Assembly: GCF_002799155.1 (NCBI RefSeq)
Contig: NZ_NERD01000002.1
Location: 124,001 to 188,000 of the forward strand
Length of the DNA stretch: 64,000 bases
From: Stenotrophomonas maltophilia
GTDB taxonomy: Bacteria; Pseudomonadota; Gammaproteobacteria; Xanthomonadales; Xanthomonadaceae
Direction: 5' to 3'
Below the pieces are notes generated by a model. That model worked only from the letters and a program-made list of their open reading frames with translations, was not told the origin of the DNA and ran no database searches. Positions within the stretch are counted from its first letter, which is position 1; each line of letters begins with the position of its first letter. Position numbers and translations under genes: made by a program. This document shows, in pieces, positions 19,660 to 29,333 of the stretch.

Positions 19660-22600
19660 ATGAATCGGATTTATCGCAAGGTCTGGAACAAAGCATTGGG
19701 TCAGTTGGTGGTGGCCTCGGAACTGGCTTCCTCCGACAGCGGCAGCGGCGGGGTGGTCGACCAGCGCCGCAATGCGACTCAGGCCACGCCCGCCCTGCTG
19801 GCGGTGGCACTGGGCCTGGTAGTGGGATTGGGCATGAGCGGTTCGGCCGCCGCACAGTCGGTGCAGATCGGCGGCAGCGCCACCTGCGTCGCATTCAGCG
19901 GCAAGCTGCTGGAAAAGTGCCTGATCGAAGGCTCGGCCAGTGCCAAGGGCAGCAACGCGGTGGCGATCGGCGGCAACAGCAGCGCAAGCGCGGCCAACAG
20001 CGTGGCGCTGGGCGCCGGCTCCAAGGCTACGCGCGCCAACACGGTGTCCGTCGGCGATACCGGCAAGGAGCGGCAGATCACCAACGTGGCCGCCGGTACC
20101 CAGGGCACCGATGCGGTGAACAAGGCGCAGCTGGATGCGCAGGCGCGCGCCACGCAGGCCGCACTGGCGGACGTGGCCGCAGATGGAAACCGCTATTTCA
20201 AGGCCGACGGCGCCGGCGATGACAGCGACGCAGCGAAGATCGAGGGGCAGGGCGCAGTTGCGGCCGGCGCCGGTGCACAGTCGCTGGCCAACGCCACCAC
20301 CGCCATCGGCACCCAGGCCATTGCCGCTGGCCTGGGCGCAAGCGCGTTCGGCCAGGGCGCATTTGCGATCGGCGATGCCAGCGTGGTGGTCGGGCAGAGC
20401 GCTGCGGCATTCGGTCTTGGCGACACCGCAGTCGGCGCAAGCGCTACCGCAGCCAGCGAAAACGGTGCGGCCACCGCACTCGGCGCCCTGTCCGAAGCCA
20501 CCGCCGATGGCGCCACTGCCGTGGGTGGTGGTGCCGTGGCGATGGGCCCGGGCAGCACCGCACTGGGCCGCGGCGCCACTGCCGCCAACGAAGCGTCGAT
20601 CGCGGTGGGTGCGTTCAGCACCGCCGTCGGTGAATTCAGCACCGCGCTGGGCTCCAATTCGGCGGCGGTCGCCACCGGCAGCGTGGCGCTGGGCGCCGGC
20701 TCGCTGGCCGACCGCGTCGATACCGTCTCTGTCGGCGCGGCCGAATATGGCCTGACGCGGCAGATCACCAGCGTCGCTGCGGGTACCGAAGAGACCGACG
20801 CGGTCAACGTCGGCCAGTTGAAGGACGTTGCCGCCGTGGCCGATGCCACCGCCAAGCGTTTCCAGGCCAACGGCAGCAGCGACAGTGATGCCGGCGCGCT
20901 GGCCGAGGGCGACGAGGCGCTTGCGGCCGGTGAGGCCGCCAATGCGATCGGCAAGGGCGCGACGGCCGTGGGTGCCGGTGCTGCGGCCGTCGCGCAGAAC
21001 GCCACCGCCGTTGGCAACAACGCACTGGCCTCGGGCCAGAACAGTGCAGCGTTCGGTAACAACGCGCAGGCCAATGGCCCGGGCAGCGTTGCCGTGGGTG
21101 GCGCTGCGGTGGATGCCGATGGCAACCCGCTGATCACCAGTGGTGGCGTGCCGGTGGAAACCGGCGCCACCAGTGCAGGTGTCGGTGGCACTGCGGTCGG
21201 CGCCAGTGCCGAAGCCAGTGGATTTGCAGCGTCGTCGTACGGTGTCGGCGCCTATGCAGCCGGTGCGCAGGCGTCGGCGTTCGGTGCCGTCGCCAATGCC
21301 ATCGGTGATTACTCCACCGCGCTGGGTACGCAGAGCAACGCGACCGGCACCAGCAGCGTGGCCATCGGTGGCCCGGCCGACCTGATTCCGGGCTTGGGCT
21401 TCTTCGTACAGACCCAGGCCAGCGGCGAAGCGGCGACGGCCGTCGGTGCCGGCGCCATCGCCAGTGGTGACCGCGCCGTGGCCAACGGCAGCCTGAGCGA
21501 AGCCTCCGGCGCCGAAGCAACCGCAGTCGGCTACTTTGCCTATGCGCCTGGCGAGAACGCCAGTGCACTGGGCGCACAGACCTGGGCCAGCGGCGCGCAG
21601 AGCACCGCCGTGGGCTACTACGCCACCGCACGCGGGGCCAACAGCGTTGCGCTCGGTGCCAACTCCGAAGCGGTGCGTGCCAACAGCGTGGCGGTCGGCA
21701 GTGCCGGCAACGAGCGGCAGATCACCAGCGTCGCCGCCGGCAATGAAGCCACCGACGCGGTGAACAAGGCGCAGCTCGACGCCGTGGCCAGCACCGCCGA
21801 TACCACTGCGCGCTTCTTCCAGGCCCAGCCGGAAGCAGGCAGCGATGCCGGTGCAATGGCCGAGGGCGAAGGTGCGGTTGCGGCAGGTTCGTCGAGCAAT
21901 GCGATCGGCGCCGGTGCGGTTGCGCATGGCGCAGCGGCCTCGGCCATCGGTGACGACGCCGTGGCGGTGGGTCGCAACAGCAACGCCACCGGCAATGGCG
22001 GTGTTGCCATCGGTGGCCTCGGCCAGGCCTACGATGAGTACAACCAGCCGATCATCGATGCCGACGGCACGGCGCAGCAGGTCGGCACCACTGCGGTTGC
22101 GGACGCAACGGCGGTTGGCAGCGGTGCGCAGGCGACCGGTGCCGCCAGCAGTGCGTTCGGCAACGCCGCCAAGGCCAGCGGCGACAACAGCTTCGCGGCC
22201 GGCGGCAAGTCGCGTGCGACTGGCAGCTACGCGGTCGCGGTCGGCGACAGCGCCTTCGCCAGCAGTGATGACAGCACCGCCGTTGGCGGCTACAGCTGGG
22301 CCACCGCCAGTGGCGCCAGCGCCTTCGGTTCCGGCGCATGGGCGACGGCCACCAACGCGTCGGCGTTCGGCAATGCGGCGTGGGCCAGCGGCAGCGGCGC
22401 GACCTCCATCGGTTACAACAGCTGGGCCAACGGCGCCAGCTCCACCGCCGTCGGTCGCGGTGCCTTCGGTTATGGCGACAACAGCGTGGCGCTGGGCTTC
22501 CAGGCGCTGGGCAACAGCCTCAACAGCATCGCCATCGGCACCAACACGGTGGCCGGTGGCGAAAGCGCGATCGCACTCGGTGCCGGCAGCAACGCCAGCG

Positions 22601-25600
22601 CCAGCAATGCCGTTGCACTGGGCGCCGGCTCGGTCGCCAACCGCGCCCGCAGCGTTTCGGTCGGCAGCGACGGCAACGAGCGTCAGGTCACCAACGTCGC
22701 TGCCGGTACCCAGGCGACCGATGCGGTGAACAAGGCGCAGCTGGATGCCGTGGCAGGTGCAGCAGCCACTACCAGCCGCTTCTTCCAGGCCAGCGGCAAC
22801 GGCGACGATGTGGCCGGTGCGCTGGTGGAAGGCGACAACGCATTGGCCGCAGGCGATGCGGCCAACGCCATCGGTAATGGCGCCACCGCACTGGGCAGCG
22901 GCGCCAACGCGCTGGCCAACAATGCCCAGGCGCTGGGCTTCAATGCATTGGCCACTGCGGCCAACGCCAGTGCCGTCGGTGCCAATGCGCAGGCCACGGG
23001 CGAGTACGCCACCGCGCACGGTGCGGAAAGCGAGGCCAGCGGCGAGCAGAGCGCGGCGTTCGGCGCGGCCAGCATCGCCAGCGGCGCAGGCAGCACCGCT
23101 ACCGGCGTGCTGTCCGAAGCCTCCGGCGAGGAGGCCGTGGCGGTGGGCTACTTCAGCAACGCCAGTGGCAGCGGCTCCACCGCGGTCGGCAGCGAGAGCG
23201 TCGCCAGTGGCACCGCGTCGGCAGCGTTCGGCATCGGTGCCGAAGCAACCGGCGGCTACAGCACCGCCATCGGTGGCTATGCCCAGGCGTCGGCCTTCAA
23301 CGCCACCGCCTTCGGCAACTTCGCCAATGCCTCCGGATCCAACAGCGTGGCGCTGGGCGGCGACGCGGAAGCGTCCGGTGCCTACAGTACGGCCACCGGC
23401 CAGGGCAGCCTGGCTACCGGCACCAACAGCGTCGCCGTCGGCGGATCACTGTTCGGCGTGCTGGCCACCGAAGCATCGGGCAACTACTCCACCGCCGTCG
23501 GTGGCGGCGCCTGGTCCGGCGGCATCAACAGCACCGCGCTGGGCAATGCGGCCGAATCACGCGCTGCCAACAGCGTGGCGTTGGGCGCCGATTCGATCGC
23601 CGACCGTGACAACACGGTGTCGGTCGGTGGTGGTGGCAATACCCGCCAGATCACCAACGTGGCCGATGGCACGCAGGGCAATGATGCGGTCAACAAGAAC
23701 CAGCTCGATGCCGTAGCCGCGGCAGCGGAAAAGACCAGCAAGCAGTTCCAGGCCAGCGGCAGCGCCGATGGCGAAACGGGGGCGCTGGTCGAGGGCGACA
23801 ACGCGCTGGCGGCCGGTGATGCGGCCAACGCCATCGGCAACGGTGCCACCGCGCTTGGCAGCGGTGCCAATGCGCTGGCCGCCAATGCCACGGCCGTGGG
23901 CATTGATGCACTGGCCACCGGCAACAACGCGGCGGCGCTGGGCAGCACCGCACAGGCCAGCGGTGAAGACAGCCTTGCGCTCGGCACTGGCGCCAGCGCA
24001 AGCGAGCTCGGCGCCAGCGCAGTCGGTGCGCGTGCACAGGCGAGCGGTGCCTACAGCACTGCAAACGGCACCGAGTCCAACGCCAGCGGCACGCAGGCAC
24101 TGGCCAGCGGCTTCCGCAGCACGGCCTCCGCCGATGGCACCACCGCCGTCGGCGGCTATGCCGAAGCCACCGGCCGCCTCGGCACTGCGCTGGGCTACGG
24201 TTCTGCGGCCAGTGGCGCCAACACCACGGCGGTCGGCTTCGGTGCCGCCGCCGCCGGTACCGGCGCAGTGGCTGTCGGCCAGTCCAGCGAAGCCAGTGGC
24301 GAAGAAAGCGTGGCGATCGGTGGCAGCACCTTCTTCGGCCTGATCCCGTCGCGTGCCAGTGGCACAGGGGCGGCCGCATTCGGCGCGGGTGCGTGGGCCA
24401 CCGAAGACTACGCCACGGCCATCGGCTGGAATTCGTGGGCGGATGCGGCGGATGCCACCGCGCTGGGTGCCAGCGCCACCGCCAGTGGGGTGAACAGCGT
24501 GGCGCTCGGTGCCGGTTCCAAGGCTGAGCGCGACAATTCCGTGGCCGTGGGCACGACAGGCGGTGAGCGCCAGGTGACTCACGTGGCGGCGGGCACCGAG
24601 GCCACCGATGCAGTGAACAAGGGCCAGCTGGATGCGGTCGCCAGCGTTGCCGACAAGACCAGCCGCCAGTTCCAGGCGAGCGGCAATGCCGATGGCGAGG
24701 CAGGCGCACTGGTGGACGGCGACAACGCACTGGCCGCCGGCAACGCGGCCAATGCCCTCGGCAACGGCGCCACCGCACTGGGCAGCGGTGCCACGGTGGT
24801 GGCGGCCAACGCCACTGCAGTAGGCGTCGACGCATTGGCTACAGCCGAGCAGGGCGTGGCCATCGGCAGCGGTGCCAGCAGCACCGCAAGCGGGGCAGTC
24901 GCACTGGGCGCACAGAGCAGCAGCGGGGGCGCCGCCAGCATTGCGATCGGCGCGCAGTCGCAGTCGCAGGGCATCGGGGCGACCGCCGTCGGTAGCCTCG
25001 CCGAGGCCGCCGGTCTGGCTGCCACTGCAGTGGGCTATGGCGCGATCGCCGATGGCCGCGAAACCACGGCGGTCGGCAACTTCGCCCAAGCCAGTGGCTG
25101 GCGCGCCACGGCGTTCGGTGCAGGTGCCAGCGCCGGCTTCTTCGGCACCGCCGTGGGCAGTGCCGCGCAGGCCGCCGATGTCTCTACGGCGGTGGGCCAG
25201 GGCACCATCGCGCAGATCGCCGGCGCCGGCTTCGGTGTGCAGGCCAGGGCCGGCGAGTACGGCACCGCACTCGGCAACAACGCCGCCACCGGATTGAACG
25301 GCGTGGCGGTCGGCTTCAACGCACTGGCGGGACAGGATGCAGGCAGCGTCAGCGGTGGCCAGTACACCACCGCCATCGGCAGTGAGGCATGGGCGACCGA
25401 GGACGGCGCCACCGTGGTCGGTTACAACAGCTATGCCCAGGCCACCAACGCGACGGTGCTCGGCAGCAACACCTGGACCACCAAGGACGCCGGCAACAGC
25501 GCCGCGCTGGGGGCGGGCTCGCTGGCCGACCGCGCCAACACGGTTTCGGTCGGCGCCGCACAGGATTGGGTCGATGCCGCCGGAGTCACCCACAGCGCGA

Positions 25601-27186
25601 TCAACCGCCAGCTCACCAATGTCGCGGCCGGTACGCAGGCCACCGACGCGGTGAACAAGGGCCAGCTCGATGCAGTGGCCGCTACCGCCGATGCGGTCGG
25701 CCAACGCTTCAAGGCCAATGGTTCGGGTACCGCCAGTGCCACCGGCACCGACGCCGTGGCCATCGGCGGCAATGCCAACGCCAGTGGCAGCCGCAGCAAT
25801 GCGCTGGGCAGTGGTGCCACGGCCCTCGGCAATGCAGCGTTGGCACTGGGCGCCAACAGCGGCGCCAGCGGCAACAACTCGGTGGCACTGGGTGCCGGTT
25901 CGCGCGCGCTTGAGGCCAATGTGGTCTCGGTCGGCGGCGGCAACGGCACGGCCGGCCCGGCCACGCGGCGCATCGTCAACGTGGCCGACGGCCGCATCGC
26001 CGCTGGCAGTACCGATGCCATCACCGGTTCCCAGCTCAACGTCACCAACCAGCGGGTGGGCGCGGTGGAAACCCGCGTGGGTGATTTCGATTCGCGCATC
26101 GCCACGGTCGAGACCACCGCGGCCAGTGCGGTTGGCTATGACGATGCCAGCCGTGACCGGCTGACCCTGTCCGGTTTCCAGGGCACCACCATCGACAACG
26201 TCGGTGCCGGCAGCATCGCCGCAGGCAGCCGCCAGGCGATCAATGGCGGGCAGCTGTTCCAGTCGCTCAGTGATGCCGCCAGCTTCCTCGGCGGTGGCGC
26301 CAGCGTCGGCATGCAGGGTGTGTTCGTGGCGCCCAACTATGTGATCCAGGGCGCCACCTACAGCAACGTCGGCGATGCGCTCGGTGCGCTGGACCGCAAG
26401 GTCAGCGAGATTGACCGTCGTACCGCGGGTGGCACGCGCGCAGGTGCTTCCAGCCTGCGCGCAATGAGTGCGTCGCTGGATGAAAGCCCGCTGGCCAGCG
26501 TGGCCGACGCACCGGCAACGGCCGATGCCGCACCGGCCGGTACCGCGCGCGTGCAGGGCACGCCGACGGTCGCTGCGGCGGGGGCCGGCATTCCGGTCGG
26601 TACCCCGGCGACAGGGGCCAATGCCGTTGCGATGGGCGAGGGCGCCGTCGCCAGCGGTGCTTCGTCCACGGCCATCGGCCAGGGCGCCAGCGCCACTGCG
26701 GCAAACGCCGTGGCACTGGGCCAGGGTTCGGTCGCCGATCGTGCCAACACGGTCTCGGTGGGCAGCGAAGGCAACGAACGTCAGGTCACCAACGTCGCCG
26801 CTGGCACCACCGCTACCGACGCCGTCAACAAGGGCCAGCTTGATCGTGGCATGGCCACGGCCAACAGCTACACCGACAGCCGCGTGCAGGCCGTTGCCGA
26901 CAGCTTCGATGTGTTCAAGGGCGAGATCGATGGACGCCTGCGCCACATGGACCGCCGCATCGACCGCCAGGGCGCGATGAGTGCCGCGATGCTCAACATG
27001 GCCACCAGTGCCGCCGGCATCCGCACCCAGAACCGTGTGGGTGTCGGCATCGGTTTCCAGGGCGGCGAATCGGCGCTGTCGCTGGGTTACCAGCGTGCGA
27101 TCAGCGATCGCGCCACGGTCACCTTCGGCGGCGCCTTCAGCAGTGACGACAGTTCGGTCGGCGTCGGTGCCGGCTTCGGCTGGTAA
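19660..27186 (+). CDS. Giant trimeric autotransporter adhesin (type Vc, YadA/XadA-like)
   Basis: A 2,508-residue outer-membrane adhesin. It begins with an extended signal peptide region (ESPR, MNRIYRKVWNKALGQLVVASE), a linker, then the hydrophobic core ALLAVALGLVVGLGMSGSAAAQ with cleavage near residue 65. The passenger is built of YadA-like head repeats (S-x-A-x-G-x-x-A motifs) alternating with nine neck modules (SVG-x-x-G-x-x-RQ-[IV]-T-x-VAAGT-x-x-TDAVN-x-x-QL). Short coiled-coil stalks appear near residues 2125-2155 and 2245-2260, and a four-strand YadA anchor closes the protein (MSAAMLNMATSA to VGAGFGW). The only cysteines I find are C76 and C87 at the tip. I chose ATG 19660 because it opens the ESPR. 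Expected to mediate attachment and autoaggregation; the ligand is unknown. Confidence 0.93.
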   Translation: MNRIYRKVWNKALGQLVVASELASSDSGSGGVVDQRRNATQATPALLAVALGLVVGLGMSGSAAAQSVQIGGSATCVAFSGKLLEKCLIEGSASAKGSNAVAIGGNSSASAANSVALGAGSKATRANTVSVGDTGKERQITNVAAGTQGTDAVNKAQLDAQARATQAALADVAADGNRYFKADGAGDDSDAAKIEGQGAVAAGAGAQSLANATTAIGTQAIAAGLGASAFGQGAFAIGDASVVVGQSAAAFGLGDTAVGASATAASENGAATALGALSEATADGATAVGGGAVAMGPGSTALGRGATAANEASIAVGAFSTAVGEFSTALGSNSAAVATGSVALGAGSLADRVDTVSVGAAEYGLTRQITSVAAGTEETDAVNVGQLKDVAAVADATAKRFQANGSSDSDAGALAEGDEALAAGEAANAIGKGATAVGAGAAAVAQNATAVGNNALASGQNSAAFGNNAQANGPGSVAVGGAAVDADGNPLITSGGVPVETGATSAGVGGTAVGASAEASGFAASSYGVGAYAAGAQASAFGAVANAIGDYSTALGTQSNATGTSSVAIGGPADLIPGLGFFVQTQASGEAATAVGAGAIASGDRAVANGSLSEASGAEATAVGYFAYAPGENASALGAQTWASGAQSTAVGYYATARGANSVALGANSEAVRANSVAVGSAGNERQITSVAAGNEATDAVNKAQLDAVASTADTTARFFQAQPEAGSDAGAMAEGEGAVAAGSSSNAIGAGAVAHGAAASAIGDDAVAVGRNSNATGNGGVAIGGLGQAYDEYNQPIIDADGTAQQVGTTAVADATAVGSGAQATGAASSAFGNAAKASGDNSFAAGGKSRATGSYAVAVGDSAFASSDDSTAVGGYSWATASGASAFGSGAWATATNASAFGNAAWASGSGATSIGYNSWANGASSTAVGRGAFGYGDNSVALGFQALGNSLNSIAIGTNTVAGGESAIALGAGSNASASNAVALGAGSVANRARSVSVGSDGNERQVTNVAAGTQATDAVNKAQLDAVAGAAATTSRFFQASGNGDDVAGALVEGDNALAAGDAANAIGNGATALGSGANALANNAQALGFNALATAANASAVGANAQATGEYATAHGAESEASGEQSAAFGAASIASGAGSTATGVLSEASGEEAVAVGYFSNASGSGSTAVGSESVASGTASAAFGIGAEATGGYSTAIGGYAQASAFNATAFGNFANASGSNSVALGGDAEASGAYSTATGQGSLATGTNSVAVGGSLFGVLATEASGNYSTAVGGGAWSGGINSTALGNAAESRAANSVALGADSIADRDNTVSVGGGGNTRQITNVADGTQGNDAVNKNQLDAVAAAAEKTSKQFQASGSADGETGALVEGDNALAAGDAANAIGNGATALGSGANALAANATAVGIDALATGNNAAALGSTAQASGEDSLALGTGASASELGASAVGARAQASGAYSTANGTESNASGTQALASGFRSTASADGTTAVGGYAEATGRLGTALGYGSAASGANTTAVGFGAAAAGTGAVAVGQSSEASGEESVAIGGSTFFGLIPSRASGTGAAAFGAGAWATEDYATAIGWNSWADAADATALGASATASGVNSVALGAGSKAERDNSVAVGTTGGERQVTHVAAGTEATDAVNKGQLDAVASVADKTSRQFQASGNADGEAGALVDGDNALAAGNAANALGNGATALGSGATVVAANATAVGVDALATAEQGVAIGSGASSTASGAVALGAQSSSGGAASIAIGAQSQSQGIGATAVGSLAEAAGLAATAVGYGAIADGRETTAVGNFAQASGWRATAFGAGASAGFFGTAVGSAAQAADVSTAVGQGTIAQIAGAGFGVQARAGEYGTALGNNAATGLNGVAVGFNALAGQDAGSVSGGQYTTAIGSEAWATEDGATVVGYNSYAQATNATVLGSNTWTTKDAGNSAALGAGSLADRANTVSVGAAQDWVDAAGVTHSAINRQLTNVAAGTQATDAVNKGQLDAVAATADAVGQRFKANGSGTASATGTDAVAIGGNANASGSRSNALGSGATALGNAALALGANSGASGNNSVALGAGSRALEANVVSVGGGNGTAGPATRRIVNVADGRIAAGSTDAITGSQLNVTNQRVGAVETRVGDFDSRIATVETTAASAVGYDDASRDRLTLSGFQGTTIDNVGAGSIAAGSRQAINGGQLFQSLSDAASFLGGGASVGMQGVFVAPNYVIQGATYSNVGDALGALDRKVSEIDRRTAGGTRAGASSLRAMSASLDESPLASVADAPATADAAPAGTARVQGTPTVAAAGAGIPVGTPATGANAVAMGEGAVASGASSTAIGQGASATAANAVALGQGSVADRANTVSVGSEGNERQVTNVAAGTTATDAVNKGQLDRGMATANSYTDSRVQAVADSFDVFKGEIDGRLRHMDRRIDRQGAMSAAMLNMATSAAGIRTQNRVGVGIGFQGGESALSLGYQRAISDRATVTFGGAFSSDDSSVGVGAGFGW

Positions 27187-27197
27187 GCCACTCCATT

Positions 27198-27223
27198 GCG
27201 CCGGCGGCCACCCACGCCGGCGC
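27198..27223 (+). terminator. GC hairpin just after the autotransporter gene
   Basis: A 9-bp perfect stem gcgccggcg/cgccggcgc with an 8-base loop starts 12 bp past the stop. There is no T-tract, so it may be an mRNA-stabilising 3' structure rather than an intrinsic terminator. Confidence 0.45.
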
Positions 27224-27343
27224 CGTACCTGCAATCAGGGCCTGGGGGGAGGTCACGGCAATCCCGGCTGGGCCGGCCGGGAGTCGTCAAGGAATGATGG
27301 CCGCAGTGTTGGTTCGATCCATGACCCAGAAGAGGAATTCGAC

Positions 27344-29197
27344 GTGATCAAGAAGCAGAACCTTCGCATCAATGTGCTTGCCGCCGCCGTGCTGTCGATG
27401 ACGGCCGTCGGTGCCGTCCACGCCGCCGGCCTGCCGACCCGTGAACCGGTGCGCCAGACCAGCACCGCCCAACCGGGGGCCGAGCGCATCATCGTCAAGT
27501 ACCGCGCCGGTACCGCTGCGGCCAGTGATCGCTCGGCCAAGCTGTCCACTGTGCAATCGGCGTTGACCCGCGCCAACCTGTCGGGGGGCACGGCACGTGC
27601 CAGCACGCTCGGGCCGCAGGTCGTGCGCAAGCTCGGCATCGGCGCCGATGTGATCCGCCTGCAGGGCCGCCTGGCCCCGGCTGAACTGCAGCGCGTACTG
27701 AAGGAGCTGAAGGCCGATCCTGCCGTGCAGTACGCCGAGGCCGACGTGAAGCTGCGCCGCAGTGAACTGCGCGCGGGCGACGTGCAGCCGGCGCTGGCGC
27801 CGAACGACCCGTACTACCAGCAGTATCAGTGGCACCTGCACAACGCTACCGGCGGCATCAACGCACCTGCAGCCTGGGATGTGTCGCAGGGCGAGGGCGT
27901 AGTGGTGGCGGTGCTCGACACCGGCATCCTGCCCCAGCATCCGGACCTGGTCGGCAACCTGCTGGAAGGCTACGACTTCATCAGCGATGCCGAGACCTCG
28001 CGCCGTGCCACCGACGACCGCGTGCCGGGCGCGCAGGATTATGGCGACTGGGTCGAGAACGACAACGAGTGCTACAACGGCTCGCTGGCCGAAGACAGTT
28101 CGTGGCACGGTACCCATGTGGCCGGCACCGTTGCCGAGCAGACCAACAATGGTGTTGGCATGGCCGGCGTGGCGCACAAGGCCAAGGTGTTGCCGGTCCG
28201 CGTGCTCGGCAAGTGCGGTGGCTACCTGTCCGATATCGCCGATGCCATCACCTGGGCCTCCGGCGGTACGGTGACGGGCGTCCCCGCCAACGCCAATCCG
28301 GCCGAGATCATCAACATGAGCCTGGGCGGCAGCGGCAGCTGCGATGGTACCTACCAGGACGCGATCAACGGCGCGATCTCGCGTGGCACCACGGTGGTCG
28401 TGGCGGCGGGCAACGAAACCGACAACGCCTCCAAGTACCGCCCGGCGAGCTGCGAGGGCGTGGTGACCGTGGGTGCCACCCGTATCACCGGCGGCATCAC
28501 CTACTACTCCAACTACGGCACCCGCGTTGACCTGTCCGGACCAGGCGGTGGTGGCAGTGTCGATGGCAACCCGGGAGGCTATGTGTGGCAGTCCGGGTCC
28601 GATGCGGCCACCACCCCGGAGTCAGGCAGCTACAGCTACATGGGCATGGGCGGTACCTCGATGGCTTCGCCGCACGTGGCAGCCGTCGCCGCACTGGTGC
28701 AGAGCGCGCTGATCGCCAAGGGCAAGGATCCGCTGGCCCCGGCGGCGATGCGCACCCTGCTGAAGGAAACCGCACGTCCGTTCCCGGTCGCCATTCCGGC
28801 GGCCACCCCGATCGGTACCGGTATTCTCGACGCCAAGGCCGCGCTGGCCAAGGCACTGGAAGAACCGTGCACCGAGAACTGTGGGCCGGTGGCGACGCCG
28901 CTGACCAACAAGGCTGCGGTCGGTGGCCTCAGCGGCGCTGCCGCCAGCAGCCGCCTGTACAGCTTCGAAGCTGTCGCCGGCAAGCAGCTCAGCGTGATCA
29001 CCTACGGTGGCACCGGCAACGTGTCGGTCTACATCGCCCAGGGACGCGAGCCGAGCGCCAGCGACAACGATGCCAAGTCGACCCGTCCTGGCACGTCCGA
29101 AACGGTGCGGGTGACCAAGCCGGTAGCAGGCACGTACTACATCAAGGTGGTGGGCGAAGCCGCCTACAACGGTGTGAGCATTCTCGCCACGCAGTAA
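27344..29197 (+). CDS. Secreted subtilisin-like serine protease (S8), StmPr type
   Basis: A 617-residue exported protease. The GTG start has AGAGGAA six bases upstream; no in-frame ATG fits. Signal peptide MIKKQNLRINVLAAAVLSMTAVGAVHA, then an inhibitor-like propeptide (about 40-145), the S8 catalytic domain with D192 (VVAVLDTGI), H255 (WHGTHVAGTVAE) and S439 (GTSMASPHVAA), and a C-terminal PPC domain (from about 530, LYSFEAVAGKQLSVITYGG) usually removed on maturation. Cysteines in ENDNECYN, LGKCGGY, GSGSCDG and PASCEG suggest disulfides. It resembles the StmPr extracellular proteases of S. maltophilia, known Xps substrates, and xpsE starts 136 bp downstream; I think it is StmPr1, but this is inference. 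Confidence 0.92.
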   Translation: MIKKQNLRINVLAAAVLSMTAVGAVHAAGLPTREPVRQTSTAQPGAERIIVKYRAGTAAASDRSAKLSTVQSALTRANLSGGTARASTLGPQVVRKLGIGADVIRLQGRLAPAELQRVLKELKADPAVQYAEADVKLRRSELRAGDVQPALAPNDPYYQQYQWHLHNATGGINAPAAWDVSQGEGVVVAVLDTGILPQHPDLVGNLLEGYDFISDAETSRRATDDRVPGAQDYGDWVENDNECYNGSLAEDSSWHGTHVAGTVAEQTNNGVGMAGVAHKAKVLPVRVLGKCGGYLSDIADAITWASGGTVTGVPANANPAEIINMSLGGSGSCDGTYQDAINGAISRGTTVVVAAGNETDNASKYRPASCEGVVTVGATRITGGITYYSNYGTRVDLSGPGGGGSVDGNPGGYVWQSGSDAATTPESGSYSYMGMGGTSMASPHVAAVAALVQSALIAKGKDPLAPAAMRTLLKETARPFPVAIPAATPIGTGILDAKAALAKALEEPCTENCGPVATPLTNKAAVGGLSGAAASSRLYSFEAVAGKQLSVITYGGTGNVSVYIAQGREPSASDNDAKSTRPGTSETVRVTKPVAGTYYIKVVGEAAYNGVSILATQ

Positions 29198-29222
29198 GCA
29201 CCTCGTGTCGTAGTTGAATGGC

Positions 29223-29260
29223 CGAAGCCCGTCATCCTGTGTGACGGGCTTCGTCTTTTT
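29223..29260 (+). terminator. Rho-independent terminator after the S8 protease
   Basis: A 12-bp perfect stem cgaagcccgtca/tgacgggcttcg with a 7-base loop is followed by TCTTTTT. It separates the protease from the xps operon, so the two have separate promoters. Confidence 0.9.
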
Positions 29261-29333
29261 ACGAAAGGTGGCCGCAGGGCGGCGGAAATCACGGCTTAAC
29301 TGCTAAAGTCGGGCCGATTGACAGGAGAGTCAC

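Noticed and set aside
19960-26860. Regularly spaced DNA repeats that could suggest a CRISPR or satellite array
   Set aside because: The repeats are in frame and translate to YadA head and neck motifs; unit length near 0.95 kb rules out CRISPR.
23557-27234. A 1,225-codon open frame on the - strand opposite the autotransporter (with a companion at 19645-23019)
   Set aside because: It mirrors the repeats of the sense gene; the sense frame has ESPR, signal peptide, necks and a YadA anchor, while the antisense has none.
27321-27347. Eight-codon open frame (ATG to TGA) overlapping the GTG start of the S8 protease, as a leader peptide
   Set aside because: It has no ribosome-binding site of its own; AGAGGAA inside it serves the protease GTG. 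Probably coincidence.
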